DNA of 64,000 bases, taken from assembly GCA_018333525.1 (NCBI GenBank), contig JAGXTF010000118.1:124001-188000 (forward strand), read 5' to 3'. Shown here one piece after another: positions 51,813 through 61,127 of this stretch; within the stretch, counting starts at the first letter, position 1; each line of letters opens with the position of its first letter. Origin of the DNA: Bacteroidota bacterium (GTDB lineage Bacteria; Bacteroidota; Bacteroidia; NS11-12g; UBA955). The notes under the pieces are model-generated. The model had not been told where the DNA came from and did not search any database. It worked only from the letters and a program-made list of their open reading frames with translations. The position numbers and the translations under genes were made by a program.

Positions 51813-54158
51813 TTATTTCCATTTAAAATTATATGAAACTGCAGGGATAAAACTTCCAATTACACTATACCGAATGGCTTCGTTACTCCCTTTATTCTGA
51901 TAATCTGTACTGAAATAAATGGAGAATGGATTTCGTCGGTTATACACATTATAACAGGAAATCACCCAGTTGCTTTCCCAGTGTTTCCTAGGTCTTCGGT
52001 TGTATGTAATGGAAAGATCTAACCTATGATACAATGGATTTCTAACGTTGTTTCGGGCATTGCTTCCGGCATCGGGCACGGTATATCCCTGCACGGTATA
52101 TTGCCCGGAATAAAATGTGGTTGGTGTTCCGCTACTCAACACAAAATTCGCGGCAAATGTGAACAAGGGATTTAATTTATAATTTGCCACTACATACACA
52201 TTATGGGTTCTGTCGAAACGGTTCGGATACCATTTATTGTCATTCACCCCATTTACTTTTCTCTCGCTTCTGCTCAAAGTATAACTCACCCAACCGGTAA
52301 ATTTTCCGCTGGTTTTTCTCAAATAAAATTCAGTTCCATACGCACGCCCAATGCCTGTGAGCAGGTCTCCTTCCAAAAATTCGTTGAGCAGCAAATTTGC
52401 ACCGTCCACATAATCCACCTGGTTTTTCATAGACTTATAATAGAATTCCACAGAAGTTTCAAATGCGGATTTTGCGCCAAAATTCTGAAACCAGCCTATG
52501 GTATACTGATCGGCTTTTTCAGGTAAAATATTATTGGTGGTAGGTTGCCAAACATCAAATGGAACGCTGGCTGCAGTATTGCTAATCAAGTGCAGATTTT
52601 GCACCATTCTGTTATAGCCGCCTTTTATGGATTTGTTTTTATCCAGCTCATATTTAAATCCAAATCGGGGTTCCAAATTGGTATACTGACTAATAATTTC
52701 ACCTGATTTATATTCCTTAACATGGTCTATAACCCGCCTGTCGCCTTCGTTTGCCGCAGGTTTATAATAATAAGCTTTGCCTTGTCCCATATACATAAAA
52801 TTACTCAGACGCAATCCCAAACGGTAAGAAAATTTACCGGATGGATTGTATTCTTCTGCGATATAAATGGCATTTTCCAAACCATATTTATCCGGTAAAC
52901 TAAAATCGGTTTTATCGCCTTTATTGGTTACCACCGCGCGCCCGGGCTTAAATACATAATAGGTACTTTGCCCACCAAACAAAATTTCGTGTTTGGAATT
53001 TGCGTAATAATTAAAGTCAGCTTTAGCGCTGTTATTTACAATATAACTCTGCCAGTTAAAGTTGGCATCCTTGGAAGAAAATTCAATATTGTAACGATAC
53101 CTGCTATAAAAATACGTGAAATTCCCGAAGAGTTTTTTGTTGAATACATGGTTCCACCTGCCAGTTATGGTGGAGTTTCCCCATTTCACACCAAAAGCAT
53201 TTTGCGCGCTGAAAGCATCATCACCAATGTAGGTAGAAATATAAAACTTATCGCGTTTGTAATTCCAATTCACCTTGCCGGTAAAATCATAAAAGTAAAA
53301 CTGGCTTTCTTTTAGATTTCCTTTCAGAAAAGGTTTTGCAAGTACATCAATATAACTTCTTCTGCCTGCAATCAAAAAACTCGCTTTGTTTTTCGCAATT
53401 GGTCCTTCAACTGTCAGTCTGCTAAAAATAGTACCAACACCGCCATTGGCCTGAAAATTCTGGTTGTTCCCATCTTTCATTCTCACATCCAGGGTGCTGC
53501 TCAAACGGCCTCCGTAATTGGCAGGTATTCCGCCTTTTACCAATTGCACATCTTTCACTGCATCGGGATTAAATATGGAAAAAAATCCAAATAAATGTGC
53601 TGAATTAAATACCGGTGCCTCATCCATTAAAACCAGATTTTGATCAATACCACCACCGCGAACATTAAATCCGGTGGCTCCCTCACCTACAGTAGTTACA
53701 CCGGGCAAAAGCTGTACGCTTTTAATTACATCGGCCTCGCCAAGAAATGCGGGAATTTCTCTGATGGTTTGACTGGTTATGGTTTGGGTGCTAATATCCA
53801 CAGTGCGCACATTGTCGTTTTTGCGTACGCGTATATCCACTGGTTTTATTTCGCGTGCCGAAGGCATTAAATAGAAATTAACCGAAGTGTCCTTGGCAAG
53901 AATAATAGTGAAAGTTCTTTCACTCATACCAGGCGCTGAAACCCTAAGCAAATGGGGAGTTCCGGCGCTTAATTCCAGACTGTAAAAGCCATAATTATTG
54001 GAATTGGACGCAATGTTAAATTCGGGGTTGTAAACGCGGGCATTGTGAATGCTCTCTCCATTTGTACTGTCTCGCACATAACCACTGATGCTGAATTTGG
54101 TTTGGGCCGAAAGATGAAATGCACATAGCAAAAACAGAAGGGGAAGATATTTTTTCAT
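51813..54158 (-). CDS. TonB-dependent receptor
   Basis: 781 residues. Signal peptide ~1-18; a carboxypeptidase-like regulatory (CarboxypepD_reg) domain ~22-105 ('FSISGYVRDSTNGESIHNARVYNPE'); plug ~120-230 ('GATGFNVRGGGIDQNLVLMDEAPVFNS'); then a ~550-residue barrel. TonB-box sequence is not obvious. Pairs with DUF4249 downstream for substrate uptake or sensing. Own promoter just upstream at 54169-54176. Confidence 0.93.
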   Translation of the reverse strand: MKKYLPLLFLLCAFHLSAQTKFSISGYVRDSTNGESIHNARVYNPEFNIASNSNNYGFYSLELSAGTPHLLRVSAPGMSERTFTIILAKDTSVNFYLMPSAREIKPVDIRVRKNDNVRTVDISTQTITSQTIREIPAFLGEADVIKSVQLLPGVTTVGEGATGFNVRGGGIDQNLVLMDEAPVFNSAHLFGFFSIFNPDAVKDVQLVKGGIPANYGGRLSSTLDVRMKDGNNQNFQANGGVGTIFSRLTVEGPIAKNKASFLIAGRRSYIDVLAKPFLKGNLKESQFYFYDFTGKVNWNYKRDKFYISTYIGDDAFSAQNAFGVKWGNSTITGRWNHVFNKKLFGNFTYFYSRYRYNIEFSSKDANFNWQSYIVNNSAKADFNYYANSKHEILFGGQSTYYVFKPGRAVVTNKGDKTDFSLPDKYGLENAIYIAEEYNPSGKFSYRLGLRLSNFMYMGQGKAYYYKPAANEGDRRVIDHVKEYKSGEIISQYTNLEPRFGFKYELDKNKSIKGGYNRMVQNLHLISNTAASVPFDVWQPTTNNILPEKADQYTIGWFQNFGAKSAFETSVEFYYKSMKNQVDYVDGANLLLNEFLEGDLLTGIGRAYGTEFYLRKTSGKFTGWVSYTLSRSERKVNGVNDNKWYPNRFDRTHNVYVVANYKLNPLFTFAANFVLSSGTPTTFYSGQYTVQGYTVPDAGSNARNNVRNPLYHRLDLSITYNRRPRKHWESNWVISCYNVYNRRNPFSIYFSTDYQNKGSNEAIRYSVIGSFIPAVSYNFKWK

Positions 54159-54168
54159 AAAAGCGTTG

Positions 54169-54176
54169 CAAAATTA
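54169..54176 (-). promoter_or_regulatory. Promoter -7 box (TAATTTTG) for the TonB receptor operon
   Basis: Perfect TAnnTTTG on the minus strand, 10 bases upstream of the start at 54158. Confidence 0.6.
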
Positions 54177-54215
54177 ATTGGGGGGAACGCGCCGTTAAAA
54201 CGGGTTCTACGAATA

Positions 54216-54241
54216 ACACTTAAAACCGATAAGTGTTTTTT
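54216..54241. terminator. Hairpin after gltA
   Basis: AACACTT / AAGTGTT arms with T run on the plus strand only. It lies 10-30 bases after the gltA stop, so it could end that gene or serve as an attenuating barrier; polarity makes it a weak minus-strand terminator. Confidence 0.4.
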
Positions 54242-54247
54242 CGGGGA

Positions 54248-55540
54248 TCAACTTCTCTGGTCAAAAAACAGAAATGGCCTTTCAGTTGGGCCGGTATAAA
54301 TCTGTCTTGGTCTTGCAATTGGCTGCTTGTCGTTGCGCATTTCCTGCCACTGTGCAATCCAGCCGGGCAGGCGACCCATTGCAAAAAGCACGGTAAAGAA
54401 ATCGGTTGGGAAGCCCATGGCACGGTAAATAATTCCGCTATAGAAATCCACATTTGGATACAATTTGCGTTCAACAAAATACGAATCTGTTAATGCAGCT
54501 TCTTCCAATTTTTTGGCAATTTCCAAAACCGGATCATGCACACCCAATTTGTTCAGCACATCATCACAGGTTTTTTTAATGATCTTGGCGCGCGGATCGA
54601 AATTCTTATAAACGCGGTGTCCAAATCCCATCAAACGGAAATTATCATTTTTGTCTTTGGCTTTATCTACCCACTTTTGAACGTTGCCACCATCTTCTTT
54701 AATCATTTCCAGCATTTCCAGCACTTCCTGATTTGCACCGCCATGTAATGGTCCCCAAAGTGCAGAAATTCCTGCGGAAACAGAGCAGTACAAGTTTGCA
54801 TTAGAACTGCCAACCATACGAACCGTGCTTGCCGAACAATTTTGTTCATGATCTGCATGCAAAATCATCAACTTATTCATGGCATCCACAATAATCGGAT
54901 CCGCAGTATAATCATCCATAGTAACCTGGCTAAAGGTCATGTTCAAATAATTGGAAACATAATCCAGATTGTTTTTGGGATATACAATTGGATGCCCGTT
55001 GCGCTTTTTAAATATCATGGCACAAATGGTTGGCATTTTAGCCATTAGTCGCAACATCGTGCGATTCACAGCATCCGTATCGCGGTGCGGATTTAAACTT
55101 TTGGGATAAAACAAACTCAGTGCACTGATCATGGATATCAGCTGCCCCATGGGATGGGATCCGGTAGGGAAAACCTTGAACATATTTTCCAAACCTTCAT
55201 TCACTAAAGTATGTTCGCGAATGGAATTATCGAAATCGGAAAACTCCTGGCGCGTGGGCAATTCACCATAAATGAGCAAATATGCCACTTCCAGAAAACT
55301 GGCTTTTTCTGCCAAATCTTCTATGGAATAACCGCGGTGGCGCAACAGGCCCACTTCGCCATCCAGAAAGGTAAGGGCACTCGTAGTTGCTCCCGTATTT
55401 TTATAACCAACATCCAGAGTAATATACCCGGTTTGATCTCTTAATTTGGTGATGTCAATGGCTTTTTCGCCTTCAGTTCCGGTAACCACTGGCAGTTCAA
55501 ATTCTTTGCCTTCCAGTGTGATTTTAGCATTTTCGGACAT
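54248..55540 (-). CDS. gltA: Citrate synthase
   Basis: 430 residues, type II length. It joins oxaloacetate and acetyl-CoA in the TCA cycle. Active-site regions are visible: 'ILHADHEQNCSAST' (first His), 'LWGPLHGGANQ' (second His) and 'GFGHRVYKNFDPRA' (third His), with catalytic Asp in 'YPNVDFYSGI'. Own promoter 30 bases upstream; monocistronic. Confidence 0.97.
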   Translation of the reverse strand: MSENAKITLEGKEFELPVVTGTEGEKAIDITKLRDQTGYITLDVGYKNTGATTSALTFLDGEVGLLRHRGYSIEDLAEKASFLEVAYLLIYGELPTRQEFSDFDNSIREHTLVNEGLENMFKVFPTGSHPMGQLISMISALSLFYPKSLNPHRDTDAVNRTMLRLMAKMPTICAMIFKKRNGHPIVYPKNNLDYVSNYLNMTFSQVTMDDYTADPIIVDAMNKLMILHADHEQNCSASTVRMVGSSNANLYCSVSAGISALWGPLHGGANQEVLEMLEMIKEDGGNVQKWVDKAKDKNDNFRLMGFGHRVYKNFDPRAKIIKKTCDDVLNKLGVHDPVLEIAKKLEEAALTDSYFVERKLYPNVDFYSGIIYRAMGFPTDFFTVLFAMGRLPGWIAQWQEMRNDKQPIARPRQIYTGPTERPFLFFDQRS

Positions 55541-55569
55541 TTTACAAGATGGTGTCTCTTAATTAACCG

Positions 55570-55577
55570 CAAAGCTA
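55570..55577 (-). promoter_or_regulatory. Promoter -7 box (TAGCTTTG) for gltA
   Basis: Perfect TAnnTTTG on the minus strand, 30 bases upstream of the start. Confidence 0.6.
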
Positions 55578-55653
55578 CCCGGATGGTTTGCCAAATGCAA
55601 GGGAATCGCGTTAAAATCTTGTGAACAATTGTTCCATTTCGGGGAAATGGATT

Positions 55654-55926
55654 TTAACTATCTGAATTCCTAGGTTGTTTCTCCAGTTCTGTAAATCCTT
55701 TGGCTGTTAAAATAAAGCGCACCCTTCGAATTTTATCCGCTTCGAACATGGAAACTTCCCTGCCGTTTTCATCCACCGGTTTTACATAGCGATAATGCCG
55801 CAGGTGTTTCACAATATCAATTACTACATTTCCCGAAAGCCCGGTCTCTGTAATTACAGAGTCCAGGGTTTCGGCATGCACCATGCATTTCAGCACTTTC
55901 AGTTCATCCGCTTTAATCTCGTACAT
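55654..55926 (-). CDS. Small winged-helix-like protein
   Basis: 90 residues from ATG 55926. An upstream start at 55944 would fall inside the perfect TACTTTTG box at 55942-55949, so I exclude it. The sequence 'DELKVLKCMVHAETLDSVITETGLSGNVVIDIVKHLRHYRYVKPVDENGRE...FILTAKG' follows a helix-turn-helix/wing layout as in MarR/PadR-like regulators. No closer family recognised. Confidence 0.65.
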   Translation of the reverse strand: MYEIKADELKVLKCMVHAETLDSVITETGLSGNVVIDIVKHLRHYRYVKPVDENGREVSMFEADKIRRVRFILTAKGFTELEKQPRNSDS

Positions 55927-55941
55927 GGCAGAAATATTCTG

Positions 55942-55949
55942 CAAAAGTA
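55942..55949 (-). promoter_or_regulatory. Promoter -7 box (TACTTTTG) for the winged-helix-like gene
   Basis: Perfect TAnnTTTG on the minus strand, 15 bases before the ATG at 55926. It decides the start of that gene. Confidence 0.6.
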
Positions 55950-55993
55950 AAGCGAAGTATAATTGTAGTATTGGAAAATTTTAAGAAAGGGAA

Positions 55994-57979
55994 TTAATTT
56001 CCTTTTCTATTTTTTTCCAGTTTGCGCAATTCTTTTTTATCCATTTCAAAAATGGATTTTAATTCCGCACTCAGGTCTAAAGATTCTTTTTTGTTTTTTG
56101 GAGCTTGCGCAAAATTGTTGGTAGTACTTGGTCCCGACATATCGCGACTTCTGTCGTTTTTGGGCTTGCTCCACTGGTTGCGTGCACCACCATTGCTGCT
56201 GCGGGTTTCCGGCCCTCTGGCCCCACTGTAAGGTCTGCTGTCTCCACCTCTGCGGTTGCGATCGCCACCACCACCCTGCGGGCGGTCGTTTCTGCCGCGG
56301 TATCCGCCGCCGCCGCGGTTATCTCCGCCGCGGTCGTTGCGTCCACTGCCTCTTCTCTCTCTTCCACCGCCATCGCGGTCTCTTCCGCTTTGCGCGCGCA
56401 ATTCTATTTGAGCCCTGCGTCCGTTGTAAGTAATATTTTCTTTAAATGCAGCCTGTATTTTTTCAACTGACGCTGCATTTACTTCCACAAAACTGTAACT
56501 GTTTTTTACATCCACCCATGGAATTTGCGCTTCGTCTATACCTGCTGTTTTTGCAACAAATTCTTTAATGGTTTGTTTGTTCAAACCATCCAGACTTCCA
56601 AGTGTAAGGAACATTTTAATTCCGCCACCATGGCTAAATTCCTCGTTATTGCCATAGGCATTTAAATCCGGAGAATTTCTGTAATAATCCAAAAAGCGAT
56701 TAAATTCTACAGAAATAAATCTGGTAATAATTTCTTCTCTGGAAAGCTCGCTTAACTCTTCATAAATCGCAGGCATAAATGGTTCAATATCGCTACGGTT
56801 TACATCTACATTATGCACTTTTTTTACCAAAGAAAGCAATTGATTTTCGCATACTTCATTGCCCAATGGCAGTTGCACGCGGGTAAAAGTGGTTTTTACC
56901 AGGCGCTCAATCATTTTAATGCGGCCAATTTCTTTCATATTTATCAGCACCATGCTCACGCCTTTTTTACCGGCGCGTGCGGTACGTCCACTTCTGTGCA
57001 AATAACTTTCCGGCTCATCAGGTAAAGAATAATGAATTACGTGTGTAACATCATCTACATCAATACCGCGAGCTGCTACATCAGTTGCAACCAGCAATTG
57101 CAGGCTGCGGTTTCTGTAGCGTTTCATCACCACATCGCGTTGTGCCTGGCTTAAATCACCATGTAAAGAATCGGCATTGTATCCGTCTTTAACCAGCATA
57201 TCGGCAATTTGTTGGGTTTCAATTTTGGTGCGGCAAAAAACTATTGCAAAAATATCGGGGTGAAAATCTGCAATTCTTTTTAAAGCCATGTATTTGTCGC
57301 GTGCGTGTACCACATAGTATACGTGCTCAATATTTTTATTGGTTACATTTTTTTCACCCGAAGAAACTTCTTTCGGATTGCGCATAAAATTGCGCGAAAT
57401 ATTCAGCACTTCATTGGGCATACTCGCGCTAAACAACCAGGTATTTTTGGTGCCGGGGGTGTAAGATAAAATGGTGTCCAGATCATCTCTGAAACCCATA
57501 TTCAACATTTCATCCGCTTCATCCAGAACTGCAATTTGCACATTTTCCAAAATGGTTTTGCGCTTTTGCATAATGTCTACCAAACGGCCGGGAGTGGCAA
57601 CCACTACCTGCACGCCGTCTTGTATTTGTTTCAATTGTCCCTGAATGCTGGCACCGCCATAAACCGCAACCACACCAAAGCCGGGCAAATGTTTGCCAAA
57701 GGCTTCCAGGTCGCGGGTAATTTGCATGCAAAGTTCGCGGGTAGGGCTCAGGATCAGGGCCTGAATGTGTCTTTTGCGTGTATCAATACGCTGCAGCAGT
57801 GGCAGGCCAAAAGCTGCGGTTTTTCCTGTACCGGTTTGTGCCAGCGCAACCAGGTCGGTAGGGCTTTCCAGTAATAGAGGAATAGATTGTAATTGTATCG
57901 GCGTTGGTGTTTCAAAGCCCAGTTCGGATACAGCACGAACCAGCTCCGGGGCCAGGCCCAGATTTTCAAATGTTGTCAT
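55994..57979 (-). CDS. DEAD-box RNA helicase with DbpA and RGG-rich regions
   Basis: 661 residues. Core ~1-370 with Q motif 'PTPIQLQSIPLL', Walker A 'AQTGTGKTAAFGLP', 'VLDEADEMLNMGF', 'SAS' and 'HRSGRTARAG'. A DbpA-like RNA-binding domain lies ~450-525 ('KMFLTLGSLDGLNKQTIKEFVAK'). The tail ~530-625 is Arg/Gly/Asp-rich (many RGG), typical of disordered RNA-binding regions, and the C-terminus is Lys/Glu-rich. CsdA/DeaD-like; a likely role is ribosome assembly or mRNA unwinding in the cold. Leader of ~100 bases with a hairpin suggests regulation. Confidence 0.94.
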   Translation of the reverse strand: MTTFENLGLAPELVRAVSELGFETPTPIQLQSIPLLLESPTDLVALAQTGTGKTAAFGLPLLQRIDTRKRHIQALILSPTRELCMQITRDLEAFGKHLPGFGVVAVYGGASIQGQLKQIQDGVQVVVATPGRLVDIMQKRKTILENVQIAVLDEADEMLNMGFRDDLDTILSYTPGTKNTWLFSASMPNEVLNISRNFMRNPKEVSSGEKNVTNKNIEHVYYVVHARDKYMALKRIADFHPDIFAIVFCRTKIETQQIADMLVKDGYNADSLHGDLSQAQRDVVMKRYRNRSLQLLVATDVAARGIDVDDVTHVIHYSLPDEPESYLHRSGRTARAGKKGVSMVLINMKEIGRIKMIERLVKTTFTRVQLPLGNEVCENQLLSLVKKVHNVDVNRSDIEPFMPAIYEELSELSREEIITRFISVEFNRFLDYYRNSPDLNAYGNNEEFSHGGGIKMFLTLGSLDGLNKQTIKEFVAKTAGIDEAQIPWVDVKNSYSFVEVNAASVEKIQAAFKENITYNGRRAQIELRAQSGRDRDGGGRERRGSGRNDRGGDNRGGGGYRGRNDRPQGGGGDRNRRGGDSRPYSGARGPETRSSNGGARNQWSKPKNDRSRDMSGPSTTNNFAQAPKNKKESLDLSAELKSIFEMDKKELRKLEKNRKGN

Positions 57980-57996
57980 TTTTTTTGTGTAAAAGG

Positions 57997-58090
57997 CTCC
58001 CGGGTTGAATTCTTCGATCCTTTGGTCTAACGACAGGGAAGCCGGGAGAAGGAAAAACTCGTTGCGGTAGGTTTTCGGGGTGCAAAGGTA
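57997..58090 (-). promoter_or_regulatory. Promoter and long structured leader of the DEAD-box gene
   Basis: A perfect TACCTTTG box at 58083-58090 is about 104 bases before the start at 57979, unusually far for this window. Between them, CCGGGAG (58042-58048) pairs with CTCCCGG (57997-58003), forming a long-loop hairpin in the predicted 5' leader. Cold-shock helicase genes often have such leaders. Confidence 0.45.
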
Positions 58091-58099
58091 AGGGTAATA

Positions 58100-58445
58100 T
58101 GTGGATAAACCGCAATGGTTTTGTTTTTTCTTTTGGCCGGTGGGTTTATGTTAGCGCTTTTCCGGCCATTCGCCATACTCCGCAATGCGCGTCTGCACGT
58201 GGTTGCGGCCCTTCCGCGGGCTTCCTGCCGGTCGCCTGCTCAGCGGCGCAACCACGGCGCCGCACCTCGCTGCGGTATTGGCTGCTGTCCGGGCGGTGGA
58301 ATACAGATAACGCCCCTACGGGGCTGGGGTGTGGTGTAGTAGGGGAAAGACAGCTATTGTGCCCCTATGGGGCTAAGATAGAGAGGAGGAAGTAAGCGTG
58401 TAAGGCTATCGCTCCTACGGAGCTAGAGATTGTGTGTCTTCCTGA
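58100..58445. repeat. GC-rich island with hairpin and three palindromic GCCCCTACGGGGC-type units
   Basis: The segment ~58140-58300 is markedly richer in GC than its surroundings. GTGGTTGCG (58199-58207) and CGCAACCAC (58247-58255) form a 9-base-arm hairpin. Downstream come GCCCCTACGGGGC, GCCCCTATGGGGC and GCTCCTACGGAGC variants (58313-58425). It has no convincing gene and looks like a dispersed non-coding repeat. Confidence 0.7.
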
Positions 58446-58805
58446 TTAGAAAGTATTGCGAATGGTGAATTTGGGTTTATTCATATTCATAAAGCGGAAA
58501 TTCCACATGCGCACGTAGCCGTAATTGGCATCGTATCGGTAAATGCGAATTAAATGGTTGTGGCGGTATTTGTAAATGGTTAATGATTCATGGTTTATTT
58601 TAAACGATTTGCCATTTAATTTTCCATGTCGGTATTTTTTAAATTCTTTTGTTTTATTTATGGTGTCTATAAATATTAATGTCCCGTTTTTTATTTTAGC
58701 CGTATCGGAATATGTAAATGGGGCTGGGCGGTATCGTTCTCTGGCGCAGGAGCATAGAATGGAAATAAATAAGAGAACATATACAAATTGAAATATCATT
58801 TTCAT
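58446..58805 (-). CDS. Small lipoprotein of unknown function
   Basis: 119 residues from ATG 58805. Lipoprotein signal 'FVYVLLFISILCSCARERY' (lipid Cys ~18-20). The mature part is basic and Tyr-rich with a 'GKLNGKSFKINHESLTIYKYRHNHLI' segment that hints at a MORN-like beta repeat, but I cannot assign a family. Alone in its transcription unit. Confidence 0.6.
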   Translation of the reverse strand: MKMIFQFVYVLLFISILCSCARERYRPAPFTYSDTAKIKNGTLIFIDTINKTKEFKKYRHGKLNGKSFKINHESLTIYKYRHNHLIRIYRYDANYGYVRMWNFRFMNMNKPKFTIRNTF

Positions 58806-58835
58806 TTGGGCTGAAACGCGGAAATAGCGTTTCAT

Positions 58836-59021
58836 TTCAAAAAATAGATATTTTAATAAATTGTGATAATGAAAATAATTTTAATAAATAATCATTTTCA
58901 TTGGAGCGGAAGGTAAATTGGCACAGCCAGGGATATGGATTGTGCCCCCACATGGCTGCCGGATATCACTCCTGAAAGGCTAGACATTTTGAAATTAAAT
59001 TATTTGAAATCAATGATGGTA
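58836..59021. other. Non-coding gap
   Basis: AT-rich, then a stretch with inverted 'GGATAT...' phrases around 58930-58970. No gene or clear regulatory element seen. Confidence 0.4.
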
Positions 59022-59489
59022 TCAGGAGGGACTTTCTATCAATTTCTTTATTTCAATTAAAATCGGATTCCATCCATCGCCATTGTTGTATACATCCTGG
59101 TAACGTTTTTCGCTATCTGCCGCATTTTCAAAGCCATCCTGCGTAACGGTTAGGGTGGTGGCACCATTTGAAAACGAAAGTTCGTAAGTTACATCCAAAT
59201 GATTTTCCGGTGTTTTTTCATATGGCGCATTGGGATCAATTACTGAATATTTCAGCTTTCTGTTTTTCTCTATTTCTAAAATATATCCACTTACAAAATC
59301 CATGGGTTTCCCTTCATACTCTCCGCGCCATAGCAAGGTGTCCCCTACATTCCAATTGCTTACGGTTTCGCAACCGAACATGTATATTTTGGTTTTTTCG
59401 GGATTTACCAATGCATCCCAAACCGTTCCCAAATCGGTCTGAATATCGATGCTGTTTTTTACTTCAAGTTTATTTGCTGAGCTGTTCAT
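59022..59489 (-). CDS. SRPBCC/AHSA1-family protein
   Basis: 155 residues. 'KNSIDIQTDLGTVWDALVNPEKTKIYMFG', 'GDTLLWRGEYEGKPMDFVSGYILEIEKNRKLKYS' and 'TLTVTQDGFENAADSEKRY' fit the activator-of-Hsp90-ATPase-like START fold. These bind hydrophobic ligands; the function here is unknown. Confidence 0.85.
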   Translation of the reverse strand: MNSSANKLEVKNSIDIQTDLGTVWDALVNPEKTKIYMFGCETVSNWNVGDTLLWRGEYEGKPMDFVSGYILEIEKNRKLKYSVIDPNAPYEKTPENHLDVTYELSFSNGATTLTVTQDGFENAADSEKRYQDVYNNGDGWNPILIEIKKLIESPS

Positions 59490-59547
59490 ATTAAGTTTTT
59501 AACAATTGTATAGCACCAATATAGAGGTATATATTGAAACGAAAAAA

Positions 59548-60090
59548 TTATTGGGGGGAGAAATATTTTTTGTGGGAAATGATATAAATGCGGTTCTTAG
59601 GGAAACCCTGATCCCGCCTGTCCTCTTGCAATTCAAAACCATTTTTTAATAGCAATTCAATGGAAGCCATATTTTCAAATTGGGTAAAAGCTTCAATTTC
59701 TTTCAAATGCAGAATTTCAAATCCGTATTGCAATACTGCTTTCAAAGCTTCATCCATGTATCCGTGTCGTTGAAATTCTGTGCGCATTTGGTATCCCAAT
59801 TCCGCAACAGTTCGGTCCGGTGAAAAATTCCAAAAACAAATATTACCCATTAATTCGGGATTCTCTTTTTTCTGCAATATCCAATAGGTGTTTTCTCCAA
59901 GTGCCGCACCTAAATTTATTTTCTCCAAATGGGCGTCTATGTCACTCATGTCCTTGGCCAGTGCTCGTTCTATGTACCGATTTCCCTGGGGATCGCTGCG
60001 CATGAGTAATAAATATTTCTTGTCGGCATCTATCAATCCGCGCAACAGCAGCCGTTTGGTTTTTAGAATTGGAACCGCCTTTACAGACAT
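59548..60090 (-). CDS. GNAT-family N-acetyltransferase
   Basis: 180 residues. RimJ/RimL-like layout: 'ILKTKRLLLRGLIDADKKYLL', 'ELMGNICFWNFSPDRTVAELGYQMRTEFQRHGYMDEALKAVLQYGFE' (acetyl-CoA-binding loop 'RTEFQRHGY') and 'NMASIELLLKNGFEL'. It probably acetylates an N-terminal or small amine; the substrate is unknown. Confidence 0.88.
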   Translation of the reverse strand: MSVKAVPILKTKRLLLRGLIDADKKYLLLMRSDPQGNRYIERALAKDMSDIDAHLEKINLGAALGENTYWILQKKENPELMGNICFWNFSPDRTVAELGYQMRTEFQRHGYMDEALKAVLQYGFEILHLKEIEAFTQFENMASIELLLKNGFELQEDRRDQGFPKNRIYIISHKKYFSPQ

Positions 60091-60120
60091 GTGGCGAAAT
60101 TAATATTGCGAATCGGCATT

Positions 60121-60157
60121 CATAAAAAAATCCGAAACCAAAGGTTCCGGATTTTTC
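60121..60157 (-). terminator. Terminator of the yceI gene (bidirectional)
   Basis: Stem AAATCCG-AACC / GGTT-CGGATTT with A and T runs on both sides, about 30 bases after the YceI stop. Confidence 0.8.
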
Positions 60158-60187
60158 TATGAAAAAGAATCTATATTTATTCGTATA

Positions 60188-60859
60188 TTATGGCTGTGCC
60201 TGTATTTTAATTTCCAGGGTAATGTCTTTGGAAACAATCCCATTTTTTGCAGTTTGTTGTGCTGCTTCTGTCAGGCTCATTTTTTCCTTGTCATAATTGA
60301 TACCCCAGTCCAGACGGTTAATGGTAACGTTTCCCTGAGCAACCAAACCGGCGTCGTTCACATCAATTTTCGCCGGGAAAACAATGTTTTTGGTTACATC
60401 ACGCAAGGTGAGATTTCCGTGAATGAGATGGGTATTTTCCCCTTCTTTTTTATCTTCAATTTGTGAGATCTCAAACTTCCCGGTTGGGAATTTTTCTACA
60501 TTAAAAAAATCATCAGATTTAAAATGACCTTCCAACATGCCTTTTTTTTCTGTATCCTCCAAATCGAGGTCCTTAATAGCATTCATGTCTAACAGGAAGT
60601 ATCCCGCTTTCAAAGTTCCATCTTCTACATGCAATTTGCCTTCTTTTAATCCTATGGTACCGAAATGTTCACCAATTCCTACCAACTTGGATCCTTTCCA
60701 TTTAATCTCACTTTTGCCGGCGTCTACCAGGTATTCGGTTGCAGCTTTTCCAGCTGCAGCTGCTTCGGCTTCTTTCCCCGCTTTGGTGGCATTGCTGCCG
60801 CAGGAGGCAGCCAGCAAGGCAACGCCAGCTGCTGCAATATTCAAAATGCTGTTCTTCAT
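60188..60859 (-). CDS. YceI-family lipoprotein
   Basis: 223 residues from ATG 60859; a TTG four codons earlier is less likely. Lipoprotein signal 'GVALLAASCGSN' (Cys ~20). An Ala/Glu-rich linker is followed by the YceI beta-barrel (~45-220, 'VDAGKSEIKWKGSKL', 'TGKFEISQIEDK', 'LTLRDVTKNIVFPAKI'), which binds polyisoprenoid-like lipids. Promoter immediately upstream and a terminator downstream; monocistronic. Confidence 0.9.
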   Translation of the reverse strand: MKNSILNIAAAGVALLAASCGSNATKAGKEAEAAAAGKAATEYLVDAGKSEIKWKGSKLVGIGEHFGTIGLKEGKLHVEDGTLKAGYFLLDMNAIKDLDLEDTEKKGMLEGHFKSDDFFNVEKFPTGKFEISQIEDKKEGENTHLIHGNLTLRDVTKNIVFPAKIDVNDAGLVAQGNVTINRLDWGINYDKEKMSLTEAAQQTAKNGIVSKDITLEIKIQAQP

Positions 60860-60868
60860 ATCTGTTTG

Positions 60869-60876
60869 CAAATATA
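60869..60876 (-). promoter_or_regulatory. Promoter -7 box (TATATTTG) for the yceI gene
   Basis: Perfect TAnnTTTG on the minus strand, 9 bases before the ATG at 60859. Confidence 0.6.
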
Positions 60877-61127
60877 TATTTGTTTAAACAAATAACGTGA
60901 CAACAATAATCAGAAATTTGTCAGAAATTTTCCGAAAAGCACTTTGGGAAGCTTTCAATGTGTTGAAATTGAAATACTTAATTCACTAAAAATAATTCTG
61001 TTAAGCGAACTCGCCAAAATACAATCAACAAACTGACTGAATTCATGAAAATACCGTAAATACCAGTAAACCAATTAGATAAAAATCTAAATAAATGAAA
61101 ACCCTCTCTGGTAGGGGGATTCAGCGT

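Noticed and set aside
56105-56470. Ala/Val-rich plus-strand reading frame of 121 residues
   Set aside because: It is antisense to the RGG-rich tail of the DEAD-box helicase; low-complexity GC-rich codons leave opposite frames open by chance.
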